This document shows, one piece after another, positions 44,006 to 53,067 of a stretch of 64,000 bases of DNA (its first letter is position 1; each line of letters opens with the position of its first letter). The notes beneath the pieces are model-generated. The model was not told the origin of the DNA, searched no databases, and saw only the letters and a program-made list of their open reading frames with translations. The stretch is from an uncultured SAR86 cluster bacterium (lineage in GTDB: Bacteria > Pseudomonadota > Gammaproteobacteria > Magnimaribacterales > D2472): the NCBI GenBank assembly GCA_902624425.1, contig CACNXK010000005.1, forward strand, positions 1-64,000. Direction: 5' to 3'. A program made the translations under genes and the position numbers.

Positions 44006-45640
44006 ATGATGGCGAAAACTAAGTATATTTTTATTACCGGTGGAGTTGTCTCTTCTCTTGGTAAAGGTATAGCAGCTGCTTCAATTGGAGCTCTTTTAGA
44101 AGCTCGTGGTTTGAAGGTTTCCCTTTTAAAACTTGATCCATACATTAATGTTGATCCTGGAACTATGAGCCCATTCCAGCATGGTGAGGTATTTGTAACA
44201 AATGATGGAACAGAGACTGACCTAGATTTAGGACATTATGAGCGCTTTGTAAGATTTGAAGCATCAAAGAAAAATAATTTTACTGCAGGTAAGGTTTATG
44301 AATCTGTCATTAAAAATGAAAGAAAAGGAAAATATCTTGGTGGAACCGTTCAAGTTATTCCTCATATAACAGACGAAATTAAGAGAAGAATTAAAGCTGG
44401 CGCTGCTGGCAATGATATCGCTATAGTTGAAATAGGAGGAACAATTGGTGATATTGAGAGTCAACCATTTGTTGAGGCAATAAGACAAATGTCTTTAGAC
44501 TTGCCCTCAAAATCAACTTCATTTGTGCATCTAACATTAGTCCCATATATAAATGTATCAGGCGAACTTAAGACTAAGCCAACACAGCATTCGGTAAAAG
44601 AGCTCAGATCATTAGGTATAGGGCCTAACTGCCTGATTTGTAGATCTGAAACAGAATTACCTAAAGATGAAAAAAGAAAGATTGCATTATTTTGCTCAGT
44701 TGATATGCCAAATGTTATTTCAATGCATGATGTAGATACAGTATATTCTGTGCCCTTACTGCTCCATAAACAGAAAGTAGATGAAATAGTTTTAAAAGAC
44801 TTAGGGCTTAAAACTAAGACTCCAAAGCTTAATGATTGGAAGAAAGTTGTAAAAGCAAAACTAAATCCAAAAAAATCTGTTGAAGTTGCAATGGTTGGTA
44901 AATACACAGAATTGAAAGATTCCTACAAATCTCTTAATGAGGCACTTGAACATGCCGGAATCAAAAATAATGCTAGAGTAAATATCACTTTTGTCGAAGC
45001 AGAAAAATTAACAAAAAGAAATGTTAAAACTAAACTTAATTTTTCAGATGCAGTTTTAGTACCAGGTGGATTTGGGAATAGAGGGATTGAAGGCATGATT
45101 ATTGCCTGTGAATATGCAAGACTTCACAAAAAACCTTATTTTGGTATTTGTCTTGGAATGCAAATCGCTTTGATTGAGTTTGCAAGAAATATGTTAGGAC
45201 TAAAAGGAGCTAACAGTACAGAGTTTCATGCAAAAACAAGATATCCCGTGGTAGCGTTAATTACTGAATGGAAAGATCAAACAGGCAAAACTGAAAAAAG
45301 AACTGCTGATTCAGATTTAGGCGGAACAATGAGACTGGGTGGCCAAGACTGTATTTTAAAAAAGAACTCAAAAGTTTTCAAAATGTATAAAAAGAAAAAA
45401 ATAATTGAAAGGCATAGGCACAGATATGAAGTTAATCCAGAATTTAGAGAAGGATTTAATTCAAAAGGGATGCATATAGTTGGGACTTCTGTAGATAATA
45501 GACTTGTTGAGATGATTGAAATAAAAGATCATCCTTGGTTCCTTGGTTGTCAATTTCATCCAGAATTTACATCCAATCCAAGAGATGGTCATCCTATCTT
45601 TAATAGCTTTATTTCAAGTACAATAAAGATGAAAAAATGA
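44006..45640 (+). CDS. pyrG: CTP synthase
   Basis: Makes CTP from UTP using glutamine or ammonia. 544 aa: synthetase domain (1-267) with [19 protein letters not shown] and [14 protein letters not shown], then class-I glutamine amidotransferase domain with nucleophile Cys in YFGICLGMQ near residue 382 and His/Glu in CQFHPEF. Start ATG 44006 or 44009. A TATAAT at 43957-43962 in the 56-bp gap may be its -10 box, without a clear -35. Overlaps kdsA by 4 bp. Confidence 0.98.
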   Translation: MMAKTKYIFITGGVVSSLGKGIAAASIGALLEARGLKVSLLKLDPYINVDPGTMSPFQHGEVFVTNDGTETDLDLGHYERFVRFEASKKNNFTAGKVYESVIKNERKGKYLGGTVQVIPHITDEIKRRIKAGAAGNDIAIVEIGGTIGDIESQPFVEAIRQMSLDLPSKSTSFVHLTLVPYINVSGELKTKPTQHSVKELRSLGIGPNCLICRSETELPKDEKRKIALFCSVDMPNVISMHDVDTVYSVPLLLHKQKVDEIVLKDLGLKTKTPKLNDWKKVVKAKLNPKKSVEVAMVGKYTELKDSYKSLNEALEHAGIKNNARVNITFVEAEKLTKRNVKTKLNFSDAVLVPGGFGNRGIEGMIIACEYARLHKKPYFGICLGMQIALIEFARNMLGLKGANSTEFHAKTRYPVVALITEWKDQTGKTEKRTADSDLGGTMRLGGQDCILKKNSKVFKMYKKKKIIERHRHRYEVNPEFREGFNSKGMHIVGTSVDNRLVEMIEIKDHPWFLGCQFHPEFTSNPRDGHPIFNSFISSTIKMKK

Positions 45641-46476
45641 AAGTTATACCAATTAAAGATTTTCAAGTAGGAAACAATCAGAATTTAACCCTAATGGGCG
45701 GAATGAATGTCATTGAATCAGAAGAAACTGCTCTTTTAGTTGCTGAAAAATTTAAAGAAGTTACTGAAAAATTAAACATTAATTGGATTTTCAAAGCCTC
45801 ATTTGATAAGGCTAATAGAAGCTCAATTGAATCATTCAGAGGTCCTGGAATGTATGATGGTCTCAAAATTCTTGAGAAAATCTCTTCAACATTTGATGTT
45901 CCTGTCATCACAGATATACACGAACCAAGTCAAGCTGAACCCGTTAGTGAAGTTTGTGAGGTAATTCAGATTCCTGCATTCTTGTGCAGGCAAACAGATC
46001 TTGTTTCTGCAGCAGCAAAAACAAATTCAGCTATCCAGTTTAAGAAGCCACAATTTCTCTCAGCAGCTGAAATGAAAAATGTTGTAGAAAAATGTAAATC
46101 TGCAGGAAATGAAAAAGTAATTTTATGTGAAAGAGGAAATATCTTTGGGTATAACAATTTAGTGGTTGATTCACTTAATTTTCAAATAATGAAAGCATAT
46201 TCAGTTCCGGTGATGTTCGATGTCACCCATTCGCTGCAACTTCCGGGTGGACTTGGTAAATCTACTGATGGAAGAAGAGAGTTTCTTCTTCATATGGCAA
46301 AAGCAGGAATTTCTCAGAAGATTGCTGGTCTTTTTCTTGAGGCTCATCCTGATCCTAACCTTGCTAAGTGTGATGGTCCATGCGCTCTTAAACTTGATCA
46401 ACTTGAGCCATTTCTTCACCAGATAAAAGAATTAGACAATATTGTTAAGTCTCAAAAAGATTTAGATCTTAAATAA
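45637..46476 (+). CDS. kdsA: 3-deoxy-D-manno-octulosonate 8-phosphate synthase
   Basis: Condenses arabinose 5-phosphate with PEP to KDO 8-phosphate, the LPS inner-core sugar precursor. 279 aa, TIM barrel. Conserved: [63 protein letters not shown] and [17 protein letters not shown]. It implies a KDO-containing LPS. Overlaps pyrG by 4 bp and precedes eno by one base. Confidence 0.98.
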   Translation: MKVIPIKDFQVGNNQNLTLMGGMNVIESEETALLVAEKFKEVTEKLNINWIFKASFDKANRSSIESFRGPGMYDGLKILEKISSTFDVPVITDIHEPSQAEPVSEVCEVIQIPAFLCRQTDLVSAAAKTNSAIQFKKPQFLSAAEMKNVVEKCKSAGNEKVILCERGNIFGYNNLVVDSLNFQIMKAYSVPVMFDVTHSLQLPGGLGKSTDGRREFLLHMAKAGISQKIAGLFLEAHPDPNLAKCDGPCALKLDQLEPFLHQIKELDNIVKSQKDLDLK

Positions 46477-46477
46477 A

Positions 46478-47749
46478 ATGCCAAAAATTGATAATTTAAA
46501 AGCCATACAAGTCTTGGACTCAAGAGGGTTACCTACAATTTCGACCGAAGTGATGCTTGATGATGGAACTCGTGCAAATGCAATGGTTCCAAGTGGAGCT
46601 TCAACTGGTCAAAAAGAAGCTCTCGAGTTAAGAGATGGAGGAAATGCCTTTCATGGGAAAGGTGTAAAAAAAGCAATAAGAAATGTAAATGAAACAATGA
46701 AGAGTGCTTTAATAGGTAAAAATCCGCTTGATCAAGATCATATAGATCAAATCCTAATCGATTTAGATGATACAAACGACAAATCTAATCTCGGAGCTAA
46801 TGCAATTCTTTCAGTTTCAATTGCATCTGCAAAGGCATCATCAAAGTCAGAAAATTTGGATTTACATAATTACTTTAATATTTTAATGGGGAACAAAATG
46901 GGCAATTCAATTGATCAAGTTATCCCTATCCCCATGCTAAATATTCTAAATGGCGGAGAACATGCTGATAATAATGTTGATATTCAAGAGTTTATGGTCA
47001 TTCCAAAGGGTGCATCAAGTTTCTCACAAGCAATGCAGTGGTCTTCTGAAATCTATTGGAACCTGAAAGATATTCTTAAAAAAAAGGGACTATCAACTGC
47101 TGTTGGTGATGAAGGAGGTTTTGCACCAAATCTTAGTTCAAATAGAGAGGCTCTAGAGCTCATTTCCTTGGCTGTAGAAAAAACAAGCTTAAACATGGGA
47201 TCGGATATATTTATCTCTCTGGATTGTGCGGCTAGTGAATTTTTTAAAGATGGGATTTATCACCTTAAGGGAGAAGATAAAAAGCTATCAAACTCTGAAT
47301 TTGTTGAATATCTAAAAGTTTTAGTTCGAGATTTTCCAATAATCTCAATTGAGGATGGAATGGATGAGAATGATTTTGATGGATGGAAGATCCTTACCGA
47401 AGAAATAGGAAACGAATGTCAGCTTGTTGGCGACGATCTTTTTGTAACAAACCCAGAGATACTAAAAAAAGGTATTAAAAAAGAGATAGCAAATTCAGTT
47501 TTAATTAAATATAACCAAATAGGCACCATAACAGAAACTCTTGAAACCATTTCAATTGCTTTAAATAATAATTATAAAAATATTATTTCACATCGATCAG
47601 GAGAGACTGAAGATTCCTCTATTTCTGATTTAGCTGTTGGGACTGGAGTGGGTCAAATTAAAACTGGCGCTCCTTGTAGATCTGAAAGGGTTGCAAAATA
47701 TAATAGACTTTATTGGATTGATGAAAAAAATTCATTTCCTTATGGCTGA
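46478..47749 (+). CDS. eno: Enolase
   Basis: Converts 2-phosphoglycerate to phosphoenolpyruvate. 423 aa, standard length. Conserved: VLDSRGLPTISTEV, VPSGASTGQKEALELRDG, PMLNILNGGEHADNNVDIQEFM, VGDEGGFAPNL, SIEDGMDENDFDGWKIL, and the signature LIKYNQIGTITETLE with SHRSGETED. pyrG-kdsA-eno-ftsB is a conserved gammaproteobacterial order, and eno supplies the PEP that KdsA and MurA consume. Confidence 0.98.
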   Translation: MPKIDNLKAIQVLDSRGLPTISTEVMLDDGTRANAMVPSGASTGQKEALELRDGGNAFHGKGVKKAIRNVNETMKSALIGKNPLDQDHIDQILIDLDDTNDKSNLGANAILSVSIASAKASSKSENLDLHNYFNILMGNKMGNSIDQVIPIPMLNILNGGEHADNNVDIQEFMVIPKGASSFSQAMQWSSEIYWNLKDILKKKGLSTAVGDEGGFAPNLSSNREALELISLAVEKTSLNMGSDIFISLDCAASEFFKDGIYHLKGEDKKLSNSEFVEYLKVLVRDFPIISIEDGMDENDFDGWKILTEEIGNECQLVGDDLFVTNPEILKKGIKKEIANSVLIKYNQIGTITETLETISIALNNNYKNIISHRSGETEDSSISDLAVGTGVGQIKTGAPCRSERVAKYNRLYWIDEKNSFPYG

Positions 47750-47751
47750 GT

Positions 47752-48048
47752 ATGAGATTAGCGCCTGCAATTATTTTTTTATTTCTTTTCTTAATCGCAA
47801 CTCTCTTGTACTCTCTTTTTTTTAGTGAAAGTGGTATTCAAGAGAGAGATTTAATTCTTAAGCGCAATAATGAGCTTTTGGAAGAGAATCAAAAATTAAT
47901 TGAAGAGAATAGAAAACTATCTCAAAGTATTAAAGAGGCTCAGGAAGAACCCAATATACATGTCGAAAATATTGCTCGTGAGAAATTTAATCTGACTTTT
48001 CCTGACGAGGAGTTCATAGTATTCGAAGAAGATGATGAAAATGAATAA
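47752..48048 (+). CDS. ftsB: Cell division protein FtsB
   Basis: Small bitopic divisome protein partnering FtsL and FtsQ. 98 aa: membrane helix at residues 5-23, a leucine/glutamate coiled coil (ILKRNNELLEENQKLIEENR), and the conserved VENIAREKFNLTFPDEEF end matching E. coli FtsB. Two bases after eno, its conserved place, and overlaps ispDF by up to 17 bp. Confidence 0.95.
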   Translation: MRLAPAIIFLFLFLIATLLYSLFFSESGIQERDLILKRNNELLEENQKLIEENRKLSQSIKEAQEEPNIHVENIAREKFNLTFPDEEFIVFEEDDENE

Positions 48049-49180
48049 AAAGCTTTTAGTTGTTATTCCTTGTGCCGGTAATGGGAGTAGATTCTCAACA
48101 AAGATAGAGAAACAGCATGCCAATATGGGAGGACTATCAGTAATTGAAAATACTTTGAATGTATTTAAGCTATTTGATGCTGCCTCAAAGATCGTTGTCG
48201 TTACCAAAAATCCAGAAAATTTCCAAAAAAGAATAAGTATTGAACTAGATGATAGATTTTCAGTTACCGAGGGAGGAGAATCTAGAGCTGAATCAGTTTT
48301 AAAAGGAATTCAAAGTGTTGATATTGATGAATATGATTATGTAATGACGCATGACGGAGTAAGACCATATATAAATGTTGAAACCCTAAAACATTTATAT
48401 GAATCAATCTTGCAATCAAGTTATGATTGCCTTTTTTATGGAATTAAGCCCAAAGATTCGATTAAAAAAGTTTCAGAAGAGGGCTGCCAAACTGTTAATA
48501 GAGAGAGTTTTATTTTAGTTCAAACGCCACAAATTTGTGAAGTGGAAAAACTAAAAAACGCCCTAGAAGAGCTTATCTCAAAAAATATTATACCCCTTGA
48601 TGAAAGCTCAGCGATGGAAGAGCATGGTTACAATGTAAGTTTTATCGAAGGATCGCAAGGAAACATAAAAATTACCTTCAAAGAAGACCTTAAAAATGAT
48701 GATTTCCTTATTGGAAATGGATTTGATTTACATAGATTTTGTAAAGGAGACGAAATTACTTTTGGCGGAGTAAAATTTCCATTTGAGTATGGTATTGAGG
48801 CAATATCAGATGGCGATGTAATATTGCACTCATTAGCTGATTCAATTTTAGGTGCATTATCTGAGGGCGATATTGGAACAGCTTTTCCAGAAAATGATCC
48901 TAAGAGTATAGATTTAGACAGCAAGGAAATAGTGAGCCATTGCCTATCTTTGATGAGTAGAAGAGGATATAGATTAAATAATTTAGATATTACCGTTATT
49001 TCAGAAATTCCAAAAATAAATCCAATTAGGAATCAAATTATTGATTCGTTATCTAATATATTTTCAATAGATCCAAAAAAAATTGGTTTAAAGGGCTCGA
49101 CTATGGAAAAACTAGGAACAATCGGCAAGGAGAAAGCTCTTGCTGTAATGACATCTGTAACATTAATGAAAAAAATATGA
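48032..49180 (+). CDS. ispDF: Bifunctional MEP-pathway enzyme IspD/IspF
   Basis: Fusion of 2-C-methyl-D-erythritol 4-phosphate cytidylyltransferase (IspD, about 1-225) and MECDP synthase (IspF, about 226-382), steps 3 and 5 of isoprenoid synthesis. IspD part: VIPCAGNGSRF nucleotide loop, YDYVMTHDGVRPYI, LVQTPQICEVEKL; the loop is diverged from the usual AAGxGxRM. IspF part: IGNGFDLHRF metal-binding Asp/His, SDGDVILHSLADSILGAL, GDIGTAFPEND and KGSTMEKLGTIGKEKA. Most gammaproteobacteria have two genes; fusion is known in alpha- and epsilonproteobacteria. Start is one of three nearby ATGs (48032, 48035, 48041). Confidence 0.96.
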   Translation: MMKMNKKLLVVIPCAGNGSRFSTKIEKQHANMGGLSVIENTLNVFKLFDAASKIVVVTKNPENFQKRISIELDDRFSVTEGGESRAESVLKGIQSVDIDEYDYVMTHDGVRPYINVETLKHLYESILQSSYDCLFYGIKPKDSIKKVSEEGCQTVNRESFILVQTPQICEVEKLKNALEELISKNIIPLDESSAMEEHGYNVSFIEGSQGNIKITFKEDLKNDDFLIGNGFDLHRFCKGDEITFGGVKFPFEYGIEAISDGDVILHSLADSILGALSEGDIGTAFPENDPKSIDLDSKEIVSHCLSLMSRRGYRLNNLDITVISEIPKINPIRNQIIDSLSNIFSIDPKKIGLKGSTMEKLGTIGKEKALAVMTSVTLMKKI

Positions 49181-49929
49181 ATATTTTACTTACAAATGAT
49201 GACGGCTTTGATGCTGAGGGCATTAATGCAATTAGAAAATCTTTAGAAAAGAATCATAATGTTTTTGTAGTTGCGCCTGAAAAAAACTGCAGTGGTCTGA
49301 GCGCATCAATTTCTTATATGAAAGAAATTGAAATAAGAAAAGAATCTGAAAGACTTTATATTGTTAGCGGAACCCCAGCAGATTGTGCTTACATAGGCCT
49401 TCTAAACCTTTTAAATGATGAAATAGATTTACTTGTATCAGGAATAAATCTTGGTGCGAATATTGGTAATGATGTTTTGTATTCTGGAACAGTAGGCGCT
49501 GCTCTTGGAGGAAGGAAGCTCAAGCATCCTCCAATTGCAATTTCATCCTGCGAGTATAAACCTAAGTCCTTGGAATTTATAGCAAACAAATCATCTGAGA
49601 TTATTGAATTAGTGACTGCTTTCGATGCACAAGAAATCTCTAATAAGGTTGTTAATATAAACTTTCCAGATATCGAGGAAGCCTCATATAAAGGCATTAA
49701 AGTTGTTCCTATCGCAAAAAGAGACATACCTCCAACACCTGATAGAGTAAACGAAAGTTCAAATATTCAATCTTTTAGATATGCGGCCTCAGGAACTCCA
49801 ATTAAGGAGGATTTTATGACAGATGCAGAGGCTATAAGGCTTGGTTATGTATCCTTATCACTTTTAGATTATGAATTATTAGATCCAAACTTTAACATGT
49901 CTGAACTTGAGAACTTTATAAATGAATAA
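49177..49929 (+). CDS. surE: 5'/3'-nucleotidase SurE
   Basis: Metal-dependent survival-protein phosphatase acting on nucleoside monophosphates. 250 aa. Metal site MNILLTNDDGF (Asp8, Asp9), APEKNCSGLSASIS, and LVSGINLGANIGNDVLYSGTVGAA. Overlaps ispDF by 4 bp. truD, which often lies between ispF and surE, is missing. Overlaps pcm by 8 bp. Confidence 0.97.
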   Translation: MNILLTNDDGFDAEGINAIRKSLEKNHNVFVVAPEKNCSGLSASISYMKEIEIRKESERLYIVSGTPADCAYIGLLNLLNDEIDLLVSGINLGANIGNDVLYSGTVGAALGGRKLKHPPIAISSCEYKPKSLEFIANKSSEIIELVTAFDAQEISNKVVNINFPDIEEASYKGIKVVPIAKRDIPPTPDRVNESSNIQSFRYAASGTPIKEDFMTDAEAIRLGYVSLSLLDYELLDPNFNMSELENFINE

Positions 49930-50587
49930 TCCAAAAGCGATTTATGAAAGACCGCTTGAAGAAATGATTGGAAAATTGCTTGATATGGGTATTAAAGACT
50001 TCAGTGTAATAGACGCAGTGAGAAGGGTACCTAGACATATTTTCATTGATGAAGCTTTAAGATCCAGAGCATATGAGAATATGTCATTACCCATTGGGTA
50101 TAAGCAAACTATTTCTCAACCATACATTGTTGCAAAGATGACAGAGCTTTTAGTAAGAAACTCAGAAAATAAAAATAAAAAATTAGGAAAAATTCTAGAA
50201 ATAGGATCCGGCTGCGGCTATCAATCCGCTATCCTTTCTTATTTTGCTGATGAGGTTCATTCAGTAGAGAGAATTAAGCAATTGGTTAATAAAGCAAGAG
50301 AAAACTTGTCAGAACTAAGAATTTATAATGTTCTAATTAAAAATAGAGATGGCTTTGATGGTTGGGATGAAGAAATTAAATATGATGGAATTTTATGTGC
50401 AGCTGCCCCACCAGAAGTTCCACAGAGACTTCTTTCTTTTTTAAAGGTTGGGTGTCCCTTAGTTCTTCCAGTTGGGGGGAGTAAATCTCAAAAATTAAAA
50501 TTAGTTACAAAAACACAAAAGGGTTTTGAAGAGGAAGAGTTTGAAAATGTTGCATTTGTTCCTATGCTGGGAGGAACATCAAAATGA
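49922..50587 (+). CDS. pcm: Protein-L-isoaspartate O-methyltransferase
   Basis: Repairs isoaspartyl residues in aged proteins by methylation from SAM. 221 aa. Conserved VPRHIFIDEALRSRAYEN, LPIGYKQTISQPYIVAKMTELL (about 55-76), SAM motif I LEIGSGCGYQSAILSYF and late motif ILCAAAPPEVPQRLL. Linked to surE as usual. In relatives nlpD and rpoS follow; here a DUF368 gene follows with a 4-bp overlap. Confidence 0.96.
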   Translation: MNNPKAIYERPLEEMIGKLLDMGIKDFSVIDAVRRVPRHIFIDEALRSRAYENMSLPIGYKQTISQPYIVAKMTELLVRNSENKNKKLGKILEIGSGCGYQSAILSYFADEVHSVERIKQLVNKARENLSELRIYNVLIKNRDGFDGWDEEIKYDGILCAAAPPEVPQRLLSFLKVGCPLVLPVGGSKSQKLKLVTKTQKGFEEEEFENVAFVPMLGGTSK

Positions 50588-51270
50588 ATATGAGGCTGAG
50601 GTTTCTTATAGCAGGTTTTTGCATAGGTCTTGCAGAGTTACTACCTGGTATATCAGGTGCAACAGTAGCTCTAATATTTGGTATATACAAAAAGCTTATT
50701 GAATGTATTTCTAAACTAAAGGATTTAGACCTTCTTATTCCATTGATATTAGGCATGGCGGTTGGTGTTTTTGGATTTTCAAAAATAATCAATTTCCTAT
50801 TTTTAAATTACACAACTTTATTTGAGATATTTATAGGCATAATTATGGTTTTCTATGGCATGTATTTGTTTATGAGTAACATTCAAGGATCTAAAAAAAA
50901 TGACAAAATTCTTTTTTCTCTATTTTTTATTTTTTCAGTAGGTCTTGGTACCTTAATTGGCAGCTTGTCAGGATTTATGGTATCTGTAAATCCTTTCCTT
51001 CTAATGCTCTATGGATTTATTGCATTCTCTTTTCTTTTGATTCCAGGTATATCCGGAAGTGCTTTTCTGCTGGCAATTGGTATTTATCCCTTAATGATTG
51101 GATCACTAGCAGACCTTAATTTGTCTGTTCTTTTTCCATTTGCTGTAGGAATGCTTTTTTCCATATTAATAATGCCAACATTGATAAATAAACTTTTATC
51201 AAAATTTGATAAATACATTTTTATAGCATTTGCTGGCTTTATTTTTGGATCTGGTGCTTCGATATTTTAA
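50584..51270 (+). CDS. DUF368 membrane protein, probable polyprenyl-phosphate flippase (PopT-like)
   Basis: 228 aa, about seven membrane helices with two similar halves: [21 protein letters not shown] near the start and [20 protein letters not shown] near residue 150, each carrying the PGISG motif of the DUF368 family. DUF368 proteins (PopT in Vibrio cholerae) have been identified as undecaprenyl-phosphate transporters that recycle the cell-wall lipid carrier. It starts inside the pcm stop and its end overlaps convergent fdxA by 4 bp. It sits where nlpD-rpoS would be expected. Confidence 0.88.
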   Translation: MNMRLRFLIAGFCIGLAELLPGISGATVALIFGIYKKLIECISKLKDLDLLIPLILGMAVGVFGFSKIINFLFLNYTTLFEIFIGIIMVFYGMYLFMSNIQGSKKNDKILFSLFFIFSVGLGTLIGSLSGFMVSVNPFLLMLYGFIAFSFLLIPGISGSAFLLAIGIYPLMIGSLADLNLSVLFPFAVGMLFSILIMPTLINKLLSKFDKYIFIAFAGFIFGSGASIF

Positions 51271-51875
51271 TCTTCAAGAGTTTTTAATTTTACATCTGTA
51301 AAATTATTACTTTGTAAAAATTCCATAATTTTCATTGCCCACTCATGGAATGCTTTACCTTGAACATTTAAATGAACGACTTCATCCTTTAACAAATTGT
51401 CGATTAGGGTATTCCTAAATATAGACTCATCAATATTTGATATATCTTTTATTTCTATTTTTATATTATTTATTTCAAGCTCCCCAGAAGAATATAAAAA
51501 GATCTCATTTGTTTTGACTCCAACATCATTAGCAATTTCAGCATTTGAAACATCTAGATTTAGGAAATGTTTTTTATCCTTAATGTCCTTAAATTCATCT
51601 GCTTCAGGAAGAGGTTGCTTGGCTTCCGAGATATTAGGATAAACATCCGCAAGCTTTGCATTGATTTCAATAAACTCTATTTGATCATCAGGCAATTCAT
51701 CATCTGCGAGGATTGCCTCAATGGGACATTCAGGCTCACATAAACCACAATCTATGCATTCATCTGGGTGAATTACCAGAAAATTTGGTCCTTCATAGAA
51801 GCAATCAACCGGACATACTTCTACACAATCAGTATATTTACATTTTATACAAGCTTCAGTTACTACAAACGCCAT
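51267..51875 (-). CDS. fdxA: 7Fe/FdxA-type ferredoxin with unrecognised C-terminal domain
   Basis: Residues 1-106 are a textbook FdxA ferredoxin with [3Fe-4S] and [4Fe-4S] sites: [21 protein letters not shown] and [16 protein letters not shown] supply the cysteines. FdxA proteins normally stop near residue 107. This one continues for about 95 residues (51267-51554) with no cysteines, starting [15 protein letters not shown] and ending [22 protein letters not shown]; it looks like a small alpha/beta domain that I do not recognise. It is divergent to recA, as in Pseudomonas. Confidence 0.92.
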   Translation of the reverse strand: MAFVVTEACIKCKYTDCVEVCPVDCFYEGPNFLVIHPDECIDCGLCEPECPIEAILADDELPDDQIEFIEINAKLADVYPNISEAKQPLPEADEFKDIKDKKHFLNLDVSNAEIANDVGVKTNEIFLYSSGELEINNIKIEIKDISNIDESIFRNTLIDNLLKDEVVHLNVQGKAFHEWAMKIMEFLQSNNFTDVKLKTLED

Positions 51876-51941
51876 ATTGTTTATTAAAAAAAAAGATTCT
51901 ATATTAAATATTAAAAAAAAACATTATCAATTAGAGATTTA

Positions 51942-51969
51942 TTGATTTCAAAGCAAATTTTGATATACT
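51942..51969 (+). promoter_or_regulatory. Predicted recA promoter
   Basis: TTGATT at 51942-51947 and TATACT at 51964-51969, spacer 16 bp. The start near 51976 gives a leader of about 20 nt containing AGGAG at 51985-51989. The -10 box overlaps the LexA site, so LexA would block polymerase. Confidence 0.6.
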
Positions 51970-51985
51970 GTACAAATATACAGTA
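51966..51985 (+). promoter_or_regulatory. LexA (SOS) box upstream of recA
   Basis: TACTGTACAAATATACAGTA is a near-perfect match to the gammaproteobacterial SOS box (CTG-N10-CAG inside TACTGT..ACAGTA), 10 bp before the recA ATG and overlapping the -10 element. It shows that recA here is under LexA control and that a LexA of the E. coli type should be encoded elsewhere in the genome. Confidence 0.9.
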
Positions 51986-51995
51986 GGAGTTAATT

Positions 51996-53000
51996 ATGGC
52001 AGAAGATAAATCAAAACAACTTAATGAGACCTTAAGCCAGATTGAAAAACAATTTGGAAAGGGAACTGTTATGAGGATGGGAGACAGAGAAGTTGTCGAT
52101 ATTCCATCTATTTCAACAGGATCTTTAGGGCTTGATATTGCTCTCGGAATTGGCGGAGTTCCTCAAGGGAGAGTCATTGAAATTTTTGGTCCTGAGTCAT
52201 CCGGTAAGACAACTCTTACTCTTCAAGTAATAGCGGAATGTCAAAAAGCAGGTGGAACTGCGGCTTTCATTGATGCAGAGCATGCGCTTGACCCTTTATA
52301 TGCAAAAAAACTTGGAGTAAATGTTGATGAGCTCCTATTGTCTCAGCCAGATACTGGCGAACAAGCTCTCGAAGTTGCTGATATGCTTGTAAAATCAAAT
52401 AGTGTTGATCTTTTGGTAGTAGATTCAGTTGCGGCTTTAACACCCAGAGCTGAGATTGAAGGTGAAATGGGTGATCATCATGTTGGACTCCAAGCTAGAC
52501 TAATGTCACAAGCTCTTAGAAAGATAACTGGAAATATCCAAAGATCTAATGCGACAGTAATCTTTATTAATCAAATAAGAATGAAAATAGGAGTTATGTT
52601 TGGGAATCCAGAGACAACTACTGGCGGTAATGCCCTAAAATTCTATTCTTCAGTTAGATTAGATATTAGAAGAATTGGCGCTGTAAAAGAGGGTGAAGAG
52701 GTTATCGGCAACGAAACGAGAGTAAAGGTAGTTAAAAATAAAGTTTCTCCACCATTTACAAAAGCAGAGTTTCAAATTCTTTATGGAAAGGGCATTAATG
52801 TAGAAGGGGAGATTATTGATTTTGGTCAAAAACTTGGTCTCATCGAAAAGGCTGGTTCATGGTATAGCTACAATGAAGAAAAGATTGGTCAGGGAAAAAC
52901 TAATGCAAGTAATTTCTTGAGAGAGAACAAGAAGATTCGAAATTCCCTTGTAAAGCAGATCAAAGCTGCGCATTTAAAATCAAAAGCAAAGAAAAAATAA
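51996..53000 (+). CDS. recA: Recombinase RecA
   Basis: Forms filaments on single-stranded DNA, drives strand exchange and triggers LexA self-cleavage. 334 aa, with a C-terminal tail that is basic ([15 protein letters not shown]) rather than acidic as in E. coli. Walker [11 protein letters not shown] with Lys71, [18 protein letters not shown], loop L2 region [20 protein letters not shown] (about 190-209), [12 protein letters not shown]. Preceded by promoter, SOS box and AGGAG; followed by a terminator. recX does not follow. Confidence 0.98.
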   Translation: MAEDKSKQLNETLSQIEKQFGKGTVMRMGDREVVDIPSISTGSLGLDIALGIGGVPQGRVIEIFGPESSGKTTLTLQVIAECQKAGGTAAFIDAEHALDPLYAKKLGVNVDELLLSQPDTGEQALEVADMLVKSNSVDLLVVDSVAALTPRAEIEGEMGDHHVGLQARLMSQALRKITGNIQRSNATVIFINQIRMKIGVMFGNPETTTGGNALKFYSSVRLDIRRIGAVKEGEEVIGNETRVKVVKNKVSPPFTKAEFQILYGKGINVEGEIIDFGQKLGLIEKAGSWYSYNEEKIGQGKTNASNFLRENKKIRNSLVKQIKAAHLKSKAKKK

Positions 53001-53018
53001 TTTAATATATTTGCCAGA

Positions 53019-53058
53019 AAAATGATTGAGTATTAGAATTTACTCAATCATTTTTTTT
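53019..53058 (+). terminator. Rho-independent terminator after recA
   Basis: A 14-bp perfect stem AAAATGATTGAGTA / TACTCAATCATTTT (53019-53032 with 53041-53054) with an 8-base loop, followed by more T. The A-run before the stem makes it possibly bidirectional. It separates recA from the thiolase gene. Confidence 0.85.
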
Positions 53059-53067
53059 GGAGTTTTT

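Noticed and set aside
44461-44907. 148-codon minus-strand frame
   Set aside because: Antisense to pyrG; a mirror of the real coding frame.
46533-46775. Leucine/histidine-rich minus-strand frame
   Set aside because: Repetitive look arises from reading the eno coding strand backward; eno is intact.
53026-53067. Upstream TTG start for the thiolase
   Set aside because: It lies in the recA terminator hairpin and adds a non-conserved hydrophobic stretch; ATG 53068 has TTGGAG in front and the family N-terminus.
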